This document shows positions 20,401 through 30,452 of a stretch of 64,000 bases of DNA, in pieces (the stretch's first letter is position 1; each line of letters starts with the position of its first letter). The position numbers and the translations under genes were made by a program. The notes beneath the pieces are model-generated. The model saw only the letters and a list, made by a program, of their open reading frames with translations, made no database searches and was not told the DNA's origin. This stretch comes from Corallium rubrum. Taxonomy: Eukaryota; Cnidaria; Anthozoa; Scleralcyonacea; Coralliidae. The stretch lies in assembly GCA_964035015.1 (NCBI GenBank), contig OZ036004.1, forward strand, positions 13,365,927 through 13,429,926, written 5' to 3'.

Positions 20401-21372
20401 TTTATTTATTTGTTTGTTTGTTTGTATATATATATGTTTGGTACGGTGTCACGCGGTAAGAATAGTTGGGCACTGGTGACTAGCGACGAAGAAAACTAAT
20501 AAATCTGTCAGTATTTCGGCTTTCGTTCAACGAAATAGAGCCTGTTCTACTTAAATAATAAAAGAGAACAACGAAGAAAAGGATACAAACAGCCGGTTTA
20601 ATATATCTTGAAGCGAAACCAGAGAACCTGAAGAAACCAGACGCCGTATGGTAAACAAAACTCGATCTGAATTGCATTGGTTGTGGTCACTCAGTGGTCA
20701 AATCATTTTACAGTTATAAACGGTAGGATTCTTATTGTCTTAATAACCTAAACAATATACAGCTTCACGTTTTCGTGCTTTCTCTTTGCTCGTCCAAACC
20801 ATAAGTCAGCTTAACTAAAGCTAACATAAAACACTTCCTTTATAAGCTTATGTTTATGTTATTCATTGACTTTGCATGGACTTTGGCGATTTTTTTTGCT
20901 GTATTTCCAAATTTTCGACTGAAACATTGTCTGTTTAATACTTCTTTCTGGGATCCGATTCTACTGAATTGTTTTTATCTCAGACTCTATTATAAATGTA
21001 ATTTCGAGCTGTTAACTTTTAATTCTGCCTTTACAAAACATGTATACATAGCCACATAAGGGAAGCCATAAGCCATTTAAGTGCTTGCTAAAAATAATCC
21101 CTTTTGAATCCTATAAAAACAATATATTTTTTACAACCAGATCTAAATTTTGCTTTGATATGTTCAACTTTCAATAAATCAGTTAGTCATCCTATCCATA
21201 AATTCTATAATTATCTCGAGGATTATCATTTGCTTTAAAATCTGTTTGTTTTTATATTGGTTGTATATCCGGAGTGTTTATTTTAAATCAGGGTGGGTGG
21301 GTGGGTGGGGGGTGTTTCAAAAAATCATTTAATAAAAGTGGGCGAGGGGTTGTTGCATTCATGTATTTCTAG
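20401..21372 (+). mobile_element. Helitron-like element, second diverged unit, copy 1
   Basis: Adjoins the first unit and repeats its interior: GTGTCACGCGGTAAGAAT at 20,447 as at 19,487, CAGCTTCACGTTTTCGTGC, and the end TGTATTTCTAG at 21,362-21,372. It lacks the TCCCCGAG end, so the pair is a 5'-truncated head-to-tail dimer or a nested insertion. It contains G-rich GGGTGGGTGGG runs near 21,293. Confidence 0.45.
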
Positions 21373-21580
21373 TTTAGTATGAGCCACTATGATTCGTTAT
21401 CTGACACAATATTTAGCACACGAAGAACAATGATAAATGCAATCAGAATGGCACCTATAATTATGGCTGAAATGGCATACTTCAAGGCTGATTGTCCAGA
21501 AGCCTTCGCTTGAGCGTAGTTTCCAAGATGATATTGATCTCGTGACTAAAAATTGCAAAAAGATTGGCGAAAAATTTAAT

Positions 21581-22077
21581 ACTTATAAGTAATAACATGA
21601 CTTGAGGGAAATTAGCGATTAAATTTCCCCGCCGCCGAGAGAAGATTTGTGCGGCCCGAGGACTTTTACAAATCTTCCCGAGGCAAAGGGGAAATTTAAT
21701 GGCTAATTTCCCTCAAGTCATGTTATTAGTTTGTAATATTATGATCGCCTAGGAAAACTTTGAGAATCTTACCGACAGGAAATTTACACGGTTGATCAGA
21801 GAAGTTGCATCTAATTTTCCCGTGCATGTTGATGAGGGAAAATATATGGAAGCGGGAAATTGAGAAGAAGACAAAGGATTTCTTTGTCTTCTAATTTTCC
21901 CTCATCAACATGCACGGAAAAATTAGAAGATTTCTTTGTCTTCTAATTTTCCCTCATCAACATGCACGGGAAAATTAGAAGACAAAGGATAAATTTCCCT
22001 CTTGCATGAGAGATGAGGGAAATACGAGGTTGACATTCCCTCGGAGAACAAAAGAATCCGAGGCGATCATGTTATTA
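21581..22077. mobile_element. Nested palindromic insertion, copy 1
   Basis: Absent from copy 2 (site near 40,826). An outer ~145 bp palindrome (ATAACATGACTTGAGGGAAA … and inverse, 21,590-21,728) is followed by several alternating copies of CTAATTTTCCCTCATCAAC and its inverse. The ends suggest a TAC target duplication. Same insertion in copy 3 at 61,684-62,180. No ORF. Confidence 0.65.
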
Positions 22078-22130
22078 CCCTTTTTATGTTAGTGGTGTGT
22101 TCAGCTTGAAGTTGGTAAAGTTATCTCATT

Positions 22131-22420
22131 TGTTTTTGCTGTACAAGATGTTGTAAGTTAAACTCAGAGAAAATTTAAATTTATTCTGACGGGACTGGAA
22201 CTCACAACGGCATCCGAATGCCAGCCGGACGCCCTAACCATAAACTCAGATGGTAGACCAAGGTTGTTTATGATATTTATACCTGGGAACGAGTCAAACC
22301 TTACGTGTGTCACAAGTATTTTTTTGGCTACAAGTCGCACTGTGTCAGTTTATTTTCAATAAATGTTTTTCTATGTTAGTATATAGAATTTTTCTCTGAA
22401 TTGAACTTACGACAAAAAAC
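22131..22420. mobile_element. SINE-like fold-back element A, copy 1
   Basis: The left arm carries, on the minus strand, a tRNA-like head (box B GAGTTC[C/G]AGTCCC, anticodon-arm-like GTCCGGCTGGCATTCGGA) running into the tail CTCTGAG…CTTGTACAGCAAA. The right arm is a plus-strand copy of that tail (TTTTTCTCTGAATTGAACTTACGAC). The middle shares GGGAACGAGTC and ACAAGTCGC with element B in inverse orientation. Copies 2 and 3: 40,881-41,191 and 62,231-62,520. Confidence 0.55.
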
Positions 22421-22468
22421 CCGTGAATATATACCCCTTTGTTAACATTCAAGTGTGACCAAGTAAAC

Positions 22469-22470
<2 letters not shown>

Positions 22471-22523
<53 letters not shown>
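22471..22523. repeat. (TA)n microsatellite
   Basis: TA run; equivalent in copy 2 at 41,245-41,292, and shortened and interrupted in copy 3 (62,575-62,598). Confidence 0.9.
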
Positions 22524-22526
<3 letters not shown>

Positions 22527-22608
22527 GGATTAAACTTAAACAGTTTTCTATTTCAATTTTAAAGTGACTATGAAACGAAAAATAAGCCTGTCTTATTTGA
22601 AAGAACAT

Positions 22609-22820
22609 TTAGGGACCGATTACATGGAGACGTTCAGCCTGGGCTGAAATTCTAGCCCGCGGACTAAAATTCAACCAGGAATGAAATTCTTGCCATGTTA
22701 TAGTAAATTAATGTTATATTAACCCACAGTTATTCGTGAAGTCGTACTTAAATCGCAGTTTTTCTAATCAGGCTGACATTTCAGCCCGGGCTGGAAGTCT
22801 CCATGTGAACGACCCCTTAA
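22609..22820. mobile_element. MITE-like element with TTAGGG(A/G)… ends, copy 1
   Basis: Inverted ends TTAGGGACCGATTACATGGA and the inverse of CCATGTGAACGACCCCTTAA, with inner GCCCGGGCTGAAAT dyads. About 210 bp, no ORF. Present in copy 3 (62,622-62,834), absent at the matching place in copy 2. Confidence 0.6.
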
Positions 22821-23233
22821 AATGACAGAGTCAGAGTTGGAAAAAGTATTCAACCTTCCTCCGGATGGGTTTTTAAGTTTAGATGACCTTCCTCAAAATA
22901 TATAGCGAGAATTTTGTGTTTTGAAACTTATTGCCCGAGCAGGCAATAAGTTCGCAATTATTGCCCGCTCGGTAGACATTGAAATTTAGCTAAGGTCATG
23001 TGACCACAAACCAACCAATGACAGTCGTCGTTGCATCCAGTGAAACTCTAGCTATATAACAATTGTTGTTATTGGACGGTTGACATTCGGTTGAAAACCT
23101 ACATGAACTCTGGAGCGCCTTTGAGATCAACACACCCACACGAAGGGCCTTCGCTCGAAACGTTAGACTCCTATGTTCTCTGTTGCGGCAGTAGTATATC
23201 GAACCTTACTATATTTCGATTGTTCGTACAAAT

Positions 23234-24575
23234 ATTATACAATTATTGGATGAGGTTGAGCATTGCAGTGTTGTCTGCCGAAGTCGAAGGCTGAGGCGGA
23301 TAACACAAACAGAGGCCTTGATAATTCTTGATATCATGCGATAACTGAATTCAATAATTGTTTTATTATACAATTATAAATGTAGAAGCCTTTAGAAAGT
23401 TTTTTACAAAGTTAGGTAAAAATAGTAAATATTCATACCGTCTTCAGTTCGAGGTTCGCTAACTTTTTTCGCTTTCAAATACAATTTTCTCTTTCAAACA
23501 CTGCTTTAAACTCTAACAGCTGTATGTGTAGCTCGCTTGTTCTTTCTTGGTGGTTTTAGCGTCAACAAAACGTGCCAAATCAGCCGGATTAATCTGCTTC
23601 TGATCTTCATTCCTAAGGACGGCCGCCATGTTTGTTTTGTTCAAACCGCTGGCCAGCGCGTCATAGCTACAGATAATTTTTGATTTTTTTGGCAATCTCG
23701 AGCCCATAGTCACCCCCTTTTTGGTCAGCGGGAGAGCGCGGGAGACTCTGGGGAAACTGGATTGATTCTCTGTTTTGATTGGTTCATTTAAATTTATTGA
23801 ATTCATCGATTCCAAAATACAGATTGTGAAATAATCAAAGTCAAATGTATTGCTTAATTCAATAGACATATATATCTTCAAATTTAGATGGCTCATTTAC
23901 ATCTTTTCTCTTTGTTTAATACATCTGGGTCTCGTCACACAAACAAACTTCATAGCAAAGTTTAAAAGACTTAAGACGAATTTCGACTAACATTAATAGT
24001 CGCAATGAACGAAACAAACCCTGGTGGGATTTGTTATATTTGATGTATAAATGTAAAACAATTTAAACAACGAAAAAGCATATTTAAGACAGTTAAAGAA
24101 GGAATCAGCCTTAATCGTAACTCGTATTAAAAGGCTTGTGATCGTCTGATCGAGGACGATATTGGGGGCGTGAATTGACAGTTTACCTTGGATTTCAAGA
24201 ACGTTTATGCCAAGTGCCACCATCAGCAGTGTCAGTCTCTCTCCGACAATTTTAACGTGCATTTGATCTGCATTTTATGCAGGGTTCTCACAAATATAGT
24301 ATTTGCGATTTCAAACAAATATCTGAGAAACGAACTCATGAACACAACGCACATTCTGCACAGCAGCTGAGGCTACGATCATGCGCTTAAGAACCGGAAC
24401 CCCTCATTTCAGGGGTAATTAAATCTAATTTCCCCAGAGTCTCCCCCGCGCTCTCCCGCTGACAAAAAAGGGGGTGACTATGGGCTCGAGATTGTTTTGT
24501 AGGTGGCAATACATCTCGAATTATCTGTAGGCTTTTTAGCCAATCACAGTTGAGATTGTATCAGTATTGTATAAT
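23234..24575. mobile_element. ~1.34 kb non-autonomous DNA transposon-like insertion, copy 1
   Basis: Copy 2 has the site without it (near 42,008: GTACAAATTAATTTGG). The inserted ends are TATTATACAAT and ATTGTATAATA, consistent with a TA duplication. Inside are longer inverted arms (23,667-23,762 and 24,424-24,533, sharing CTCGAGCCCATAGTCACCCC). Short open frames show no transposase motif. Copy 3 begins the same insertion at about 63,237 and is cut by the window end. Confidence 0.6.
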
Positions 24576-25505
24576 AATTTGGTTTGATCGGCAATGTTAT
24601 ATACCTTCTCTAATAATTCATTATACACGCGTAACGTCAAGATGTTTAATTGTAAATCAAACAACCTGACATATCTAAAAACGAAGCTAGGAAACAAAAA
24701 AACTGAAAAAATGTTACTTTGTCATTTTAAGCGTTCTTTAAGACTGACTTAATTTTCGTTTCATGGGATGCACTTTTAACTATTCTACTTACAACTGTAC
24801 TTTGAATCTGAGAGCAGTGGCTATTTCCAGGCTCCAATATACAAGATTTCAAATATTGCCATATACATAATTGCGTTCACATATTTCTAGTGAAATAGTA
24901 TAACACTTACATCTCTCGATTTCCTTAGAGCAAATCCCCCGAGTAAAATGCAGAAAAACAAGCTACAAATTGACAAGCCCATGTGATCTGATGGAGGTGA
25001 CTGATAACGTATACCAGCTACAGGGGGCTATAAAACAAAAGCAAAAACATTACGTCACTGAATTATACACTTTTTTGCGAAGGTTTTATGGTGTCGTTTT
25101 CTCCTCAAAGTGTCTGTGAAGTGGAAATTTTTCTATTTTAATAAACAGAAGAGCGTGACAGGAGCATTCACTTAAAATTTCAAGAAAATCTAGTGTGTAG
25201 TTCCCAAATTATGAACTCTCGAATTTTCCATGGCTAGTTCGCATTTGGAGAAATCATTGACTAAAATCCATTGTTCTTATGTATAATCGGAATATATTAA
25301 GGTTAGGGCCTTCGCTCGAAACGATAGACTCCTACCTTCCCTGTTTCGGCAGTATATCTAACCTTGCTATATTTCGATTGTTGTTTCTACACTGTCTACG
25401 CAGCACGCTACTTTTATTACACTATTTTGATTTGTTCTTATATGCATAGATGTCCATCGGCGTACGTCATAAGGCGTAGCTAACGAGACCCCATGCAAAT
25501 TTCTC

Positions 25506-26415
25506 CAGTTATAATATGCATGACAACATTACTGGATTCTGATTGGTTGAGAGGAGCGCAAATTAAATCGTTAATTATACTCTGGAGAGTGCGAACTAAT
25601 GTTACCATGGTCACAATGGTAATATTCAAAATGGGTCTATTTTGGAGTGGACAGATGGCACTCTGGCAGGTACTATTTTCAGTTTTCCAACGGCTTGTGG
25701 TACACTATGAATTGAGAATAGCTTTTAATATTTTCAAATGAATACACAGTTTACCTAAATCGAAAATGTTTGTTGTCAAGTAATGCAAGAAGACGTTTTG
25801 AAAGGCTTGGATGAGTACGAAGCGTAGGTGTCGCATTCGCAAGGCAAAGCACTTGTATTTTGTCCAGCAAGTTTGATGTTTATGGTTTCTTCCAGTTGCT
25901 TGCAAGATTCCTTGTTTTCCCAAATTAAATGACTAGTTGAAAGACCATTGTTAAAATTGTTTAAGGAATAAAGGAATGGGGTTAATCATCCATACTCGCA
26001 GCCAGTGGCTGAATTGCGAAGGACACAGATCAACGTGGCCTTGTCGAGGCATATCAAAGGCGCTCCAGGCAGCCGCCATATACGACACAGTTCAGACCAC
26101 GGGTCACAGCTATGATGTAGGTTTGTTGATTTTACGGAAGGAGAAAAACCAGGGAACCCGGCGAAAAACCTTCGAAGCAATTAGGAGAGATCAACTACAA
26201 CTCTACTCACATGAGTTTCAAGCTCGACAACGGTACCCAACTACTAACCCCGTCTAACCGGGCTTAACTGCTTGGTGAGAGGCAGTGCGCTAACAGTACA
26301 CGCCACCCATTGCGATCATCATAGCAGTTAAACATTCAAATGAACAATTTTGGGTCAATTTTCAAATGTCACTCGCAGTGTAAAATCCTTAATTGCACTC
26401 TATCGTATGATTACC
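25506..26415. repeat. Interspersed element, TGATTGGTTGAGAGG family
   Basis: Left end shares ATGCAT…TGATTGGTTGAGAGGAG and right end shares TATCGTATGATTACC with the short element at 407-703. About 900 bp with no recognisable protein. Lies in intron 2 of the dispanin gene. Copy 2 equivalent at about 42,944-43,855. Confidence 0.4.
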
Positions 26416-26481
26416 AAATATACAAATGAAATAGCCATGGCATTTGAGAATTTATATCTCGAATTTATTATGCTCTTCTTT

Positions 26482-26651
26482 TCAGTCAGTCAGTCAGTCA
26501 GTCAGTCAGTCAGTCAGTCAGTCAGTCAGTCAGTCAGTCAGTCAGTCAGTCAGTCAGTCAGTCAGTCAGTCAGTCAGTCAGTCAGTCAGTCAGTCAGTCA
26601 GTCAGTCAGTCAGTCAGTCAGTCAGTCAGTCAGTCAGTCAGTCAGTCAGTT
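26482..26651 (+). repeat. (TCAG)n microsatellite, copy 1
   Basis: About 42 pure repeats of CAGT/TCAG in dispanin intron 2. In copy 2 the same locus is a much longer series of related motifs. Confidence 0.95.
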
Positions 26652-27954
26652 TGCTTGTTTGTCGGTCTGTTTATCTGTCAGGATGATATCTCAAAACGTA
26701 TTGCACCAATTTTGATGTAAATTTGTGGAATAGTTTCCCACGACAGCTGAAGGACCAACCCATTAAATTTTGATTGAATTTGGTTAAGAATTGGATGAGA
26801 ATTCATAAAAATCTGATCACAAGATTCCCCGTGTAGAAGAAATGAATAATGACAATGCAAACTGCAACATGTGTAGGTCTCGTGAGCCAGCCTGGTTAGC
26901 GAAATACATGTAGCTCGTTTTGCTTTAAACATCTCTAATGACACACTGACAGAGAGATGCCCTCTTGTTTATCATGAACGAGAAGCCGTTTATTACCTGA
27001 TATAAAAACACCGAGACGTGATTTTAACAAACTTCAAGGTCTTTTTAAATCAGATAATAAACGGCTTTCGGGTGTATGGTATAGCTTCTCAAACGAATCA
27101 GTATTTTAAGAGAAATTTGAGGTAGACGTCTTAATTTGTGGGAGTTTATTACCACAGTTACCAACAACGTCTCGGCAACTGATTTTCATTGGCGATGATT
27201 CAGAACGATGTTATATAAAACAGAAACTGTAAACAAGCAACTTACCGCGGCTACCACTGACACTGGAACTACAGGATGCCCATGCACATGCGCAGATTGC
27301 TGAGATGAATAATAATTAGGAGGAGCACTGGGATTGTTACCAAGACGACCATTTTGAGGGGGCAGGCTTGGGAGTGCGAATACCTTGTTACGGAGAGTTC
27401 AGGATTTTCTGTTGGTGGTGAATCGACTTTAAACGAAAATTAAGTCTGCCTTGTTTGAAAGAAAACATTATATGACAGAGTAGCATCTTTTGCAATTTTT
27501 CGTTTCCTTGCTTCGTTCTTGAGATATTTCAGTTTGTTTAATATGCAATTGAACATATTGAACACGTCTTCATTTTGTTCCGTTTTCACGCCATTTCTTG
27601 GCAGGTATCGTATAAACACGATGCCTAAACAGCAGGACTTGGTTCCATTTTCAAATTGTACCAGCATTGTGTGAACAGGGTCTTAGTGTTATTCGATCTG
27701 TTTCGTTTTATCATAGCAACCATGCAAAATAGATAATTATTTTGAAATACTAAAAATATACAAACTTTAGGGTTGCCAAATCAGGCTAAAAGCATCCATT
27801 ATTTTGTAGGTCGGACTGTAACCTATATGCCTGAAAAACTAAAAAACTAAAAGACCATATACCTGTGTATATGGACTATGTAACGAAATGAGTGTATCGC
27901 ATGATACTAAACGTTAGTTTACGTTTTGATTGCCATCATTTAATAAACCCAAAT

Positions 27955-28294
27955 ATAATTGTCAGTTATTTGCCGTATAAGCTGTACAGAAAAACTCTGT
28001 TAGCTCTAAGCGGGACTCAAACCCGCAAACTGGAAACTTGTAGGTCCACAAGTCGCGTTGTAACAGTATACTTGTAACCGAGCGGTCAAGACTCGTTCCC
28101 GAAAGACTGGTCACAGTCTAAGGTATAATTACCTTAAATAACCTTGCTCTGCTATCCGAGTTTTAGTGGCTCAACGGTTAGAGCGTCTGGCTAGCATTCA
28201 GAAGGTTGCGGGTTCGAGTCCCGCTTAGAGCTCATAATTTTTTCTGAGTGTTACTAACTAACACAGCTTGTACAGCAAACAACTGACAATTATT
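27955..28294. mobile_element. SINE-like fold-back element B, copy 1
   Basis: Outer ends are ATAATTGTCAG and its inverse. The left arm carries on the minus strand a tRNA-like 3' half (box B GGTTTGAGTCC); the right arm carries a full tRNA-like head on the plus strand. Both run outward into the tail TCTGAGTG…CTTGTACAGCAAAC. Two related SINE units therefore face away from each other. Copy 2 equivalent at 45,987-46,320. Confidence 0.55.
28160..28232 (+). tRNA. tRNA-Ala(AGC)-like cloverleaf, probably a SINE head
   Basis: 73 nt that fold as a cloverleaf: acceptor GTTTTAG/TTAGAGC with three G-U pairs, D stem GCTC/GAGC, anticodon arm TCTGG-CTAGCAT-TCAGA (anticodon AGC), five-base variable loop, T arm GCGGG-TTCGAGT-CCCGC. 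Box A (TGGCTCAACGG) and box B (GGTTCGAGTCC) are good and a T6 run follows. It lacks the G3:U70 pair that marks true tRNA-Ala and lies within a repeated element, so a SINE promoter is more likely than a working tRNA. Identical in copy 2 at 46,186-46,258. Confidence 0.4.
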
Positions 28295-28456
28295 ACTAAC
28301 ATTAAGCTGCAACTTCTGAATCTAACAAAATCCCAAATATATAGAAGTTATTTTTTAAGTTCGCTATATGCTGTGTGAAGTCAAAGTGAGGATCATTTCC
28401 ATATCACACAAGTGCCCATGAAACAATCATTAAATCATTAAATAACTATAAGTAAC

Positions 28457-29206
28457 AACTTTTGCGGTTTTTGGTTGCGTTGCTTCGTTGTTGAGATATT
28501 TATTTTCAGTTTGTTTGATATTTAAATGTCACATGTTGTGACGTACAGGCATGCATGAGTTATCGGAGATTATACCTCTTCGCTATTAAACCTAACTTAA
28601 GCACGGCATATACATGTACTAGAGAAAATTTCCGAAACAAACGTTTCCAAGTGTATGTTGAAAAGTTTCCGAAACTTTGTTTCAGAAACCAAGTTTTCCT
28701 GATTAGAGCACTGTTCTATTTTTTGAAACAAGTTTCAGAAACTTTTTCGAAAAAGTGTTTCTAAAAACTTGTTTCAGTGTATGCCACGGGCTTTAAATTG
28801 AAGGAAGCTTGTGTGCGGGTGTTCCTCGCAGTACACGAAACATGTAGAATTTCAAGCGGTTTCGTGTGATAATAGCAAAGATATATAACCTCCGCTATAA
28901 GTCATTATAAGTCATTAAGCCTAGCTTACACGGGAAATTATTTGCCTGTGTGTATGAGGAAACATGGCAAGTTTTTCCTTGACAAGTCTAGCTCTCTTTA
29001 GTGAAAAGCTGGCATGCCAGCTTTTCAACAAGGAGACTTGTCAAAGACTTGTCAAGGAAGAAATGCTCGTGTAAACTAGGTTTTATGCTCGCGTGTTCGT
29101 CACAACATGTGACAATAAACATTTACATATCAAACAAACTATATAAACAAAGAAATATCTCAAATACGGAGCAAGGAAATCAAAAACTGCAAAGATGTTA
29201 TTTGTC
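28457..29206. repeat. Fold-back pair of the AAACGAAAATTAAG family, copy 1
   Basis: The arm at 28,457-28,565 (TTGAGATATTTATTTTCAG, GTTTGATATTTAAATGTCAC) is inverted at 29,098-29,206. Lies in dispanin intron 1. Between them are nested CAAGTTTC/GAAACTTG dyads. Copy 2 equivalent at about 46,477-47,227. Confidence 0.55.
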
Positions 29207-29809
29207 ATTTTAAGTGCTCTCTCAAATAAGAAACGTCAATAATTTTCGTGTCATACGCACTTTAATATCTCAAGAACGAAGTGAGATGCAGAACAGTCGT
29301 AAACGCCAATCTTTATAATTTTTATAGTTTTTTCAAGTAAGTTATTTCGAATTGAGTTTTTCACTGCGCGCATAAACACTTGAAAACTGTGCATGTGCAT
29401 AATGTCTTCACTGACACTAAACCTATATATAGTGATTTAATAAAATAATCAATCTCTGCAAAACTGATCTTTATAACTTCAAAAGTTCTTTCAACTAAGA
29501 AAGTTTCCTTCAAACCCATTGTTCTCCTTCCACACACTCTTTAAAGTGCGTTTACATATGCAGCAAGTTCACACAAATTAAAATTCAAAGTTAAAGGCCT
29601 ACCTCGAGGGTTTGTCATCTTCAGTTTCAAAATGAATTGCAGAAAACTGTGATTTCTAGAAGGCAAATGCATGTTATTAGTTTTTCCCTCTGAAGGTTTA
29701 TCTTTATTTTGTCTTACAGTAAAAACCCGCGTATATATGTATATATGCTATGTCCCGCTTCTGAAGGCAATGCCGATGGAGGTCCCATTGCCCATTGCCT
29801 ATTTTTTCT

Positions 29810-29812
<3 letters not shown>

Positions 29813-29853
<41 letters not shown>
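29813..29853. repeat. (TA)n microsatellite
   Basis: TA run directly beside the palindrome at 29,852; expanded in copy 2 (47,837-47,912). Confidence 0.9.
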
Positions 29854-29859
<6 letters not shown>

Positions 29860-29963
29860 AAAACTGAATATACATTGCTACTTCAAGTTTCATGCCCATG
29901 CATAGGCAATGCCTACGGGCATGAAACTTGAAGTAGCAATGTATATTCAGTTTTAACAAATAA
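29852..29963. repeat. ~110 bp palindrome, copy 1
   Basis: Arms ATTTGTTAAAACTGAATATA … CATGCCC and their inverse, near-perfect over about 45 bp each. Copy 2 equivalent at 47,912-48,021. MITE-like. Confidence 0.75.
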
Positions 29964-30028
29964 ATATCTGCTCTACCAAAAAGTATCGAGCACTCTTCGA
30001 GCTATACGCAACAAAATCTGGTTTATCT

Positions 30029-30034
<6 letters not shown>

Positions 30035-30090
<56 letters not shown>
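30035..30090. repeat. (TA)n at unit 1/unit 2 border
   Basis: TA run preceded by CTGGTTTATCTGG and followed by the unit-start motif at 30,095. Confidence 0.9.
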
Positions 30091-30094
<4 letters not shown>

Positions 30095-30162
30095 CGTGTA
30101 TATTTATTAATCTCAAATGAATTAAAATTCAGTAAATGTATACAATTTGTGGGTTTCAAATT

Positions 30163-30264
30163 CACCATCAAATCCTCAGCTTTCGGCTCTTTTACTCGAC
30201 GTCTTATAGGTGGTGTGCAACCAATCCCTTGAGATTCGAAGGACAAAGATATTTTCGCCATGTT
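30163..30264 (-). other. Possible start exon, broken in other copies
   Basis: ATG in a fair context near 30,262, then about 30 codons (reads MAKISLSFESQGIGC…) to a GTGAAT/GTGAGT donor near 30,165. Copies 1 and 3 have TAA (…CGAGTATAAG) where copy 2 has AAA, so the frame is open only in copy 2. It would lead across the unit border with no next exon. Most likely not a gene. Confidence 0.15.
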
Positions 30265-30313
30265 GGATGATATTATAATTGCAGATGATGAAAATCGCAT
30301 ATTATAATTGCAG

Positions 30314-30452
30314 ATGATGATGAGTTTCGGCTCGTATTGCTGGTGTGCATCTTACGTCATTGCCACTATGTTGGTTGACGTTTTAAAAAGGTAAAACGTC
30401 AACCAACATGGCGGCACACCAGCAATACGAGCCGAAACTCACGAAAGCTGGA
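30314..30452. repeat. Palindrome with GTTTCGGCTCGTATTGCTGG arms, copy 2
   Basis: The left arm 30,314-30,385 is inverted at 30,392-30,452. Copy 3 has both arms (48,564-48,695); copy 1 has lost the left arm (3,995-4,060). Confidence 0.75.

Larger units (their letters stand above)
21387..29618 (-). pseudogene. Dispanin (CD225 family) gene, copy 1, frameshifted
   Basis: Four exons on the minus strand: 29,603-29,618 (ATG, 16 bp), 27,246-27,426 (181 bp), 24,911-25,027 (117 bp), 21,387-21,545 (ends TAG). All introns are GT-AG, and exons 3 and 4 read as in copy 2. Exon 2 has five C's where copy 2 has six (plus-strand GGGGG at about 27,359-27,362), so the frame is lost and soon meets a stop. The exon 1 donor is GTAGGC, weaker than GTAAGC in copy 2. 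Probably a pseudogene, unless the missing base is a homopolymer sequencing error. An AAACGAAAATTAAG repeat arm directly abuts the exon 2 acceptor, where copy 2 has about 70 bp of other sequence. Confidence 0.75.
3811..30094 (+). repeat. Large tandem unit, copy 1
   Basis: Starts at CGTGTGTATTTATTAATCTC, which recurs at about 30,095 and 48,347. The order of landmarks (minisatellite, LINE remnant, tetranucleotide array, TTTTG array, dispanin exons, (TA)n) is the same in all three copies. This copy alone contains the Ty3/gypsy element; without it and its target duplication the unit is about 21.7 kb. Confidence 0.9.

Noticed and set aside
26350-26715. SVSQ-repeat open frame
   Set aside because: Product of the TCAG microsatellite. 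The same applies at 44,107-44,629.
28160-28232. Functional tRNA-Ala gene
   Set aside because: The fold is good, but G3:U70 is missing, the acceptor has three G-U pairs, and it sits in a repeated fold-back element, so I kept it only as a tRNA-like head.
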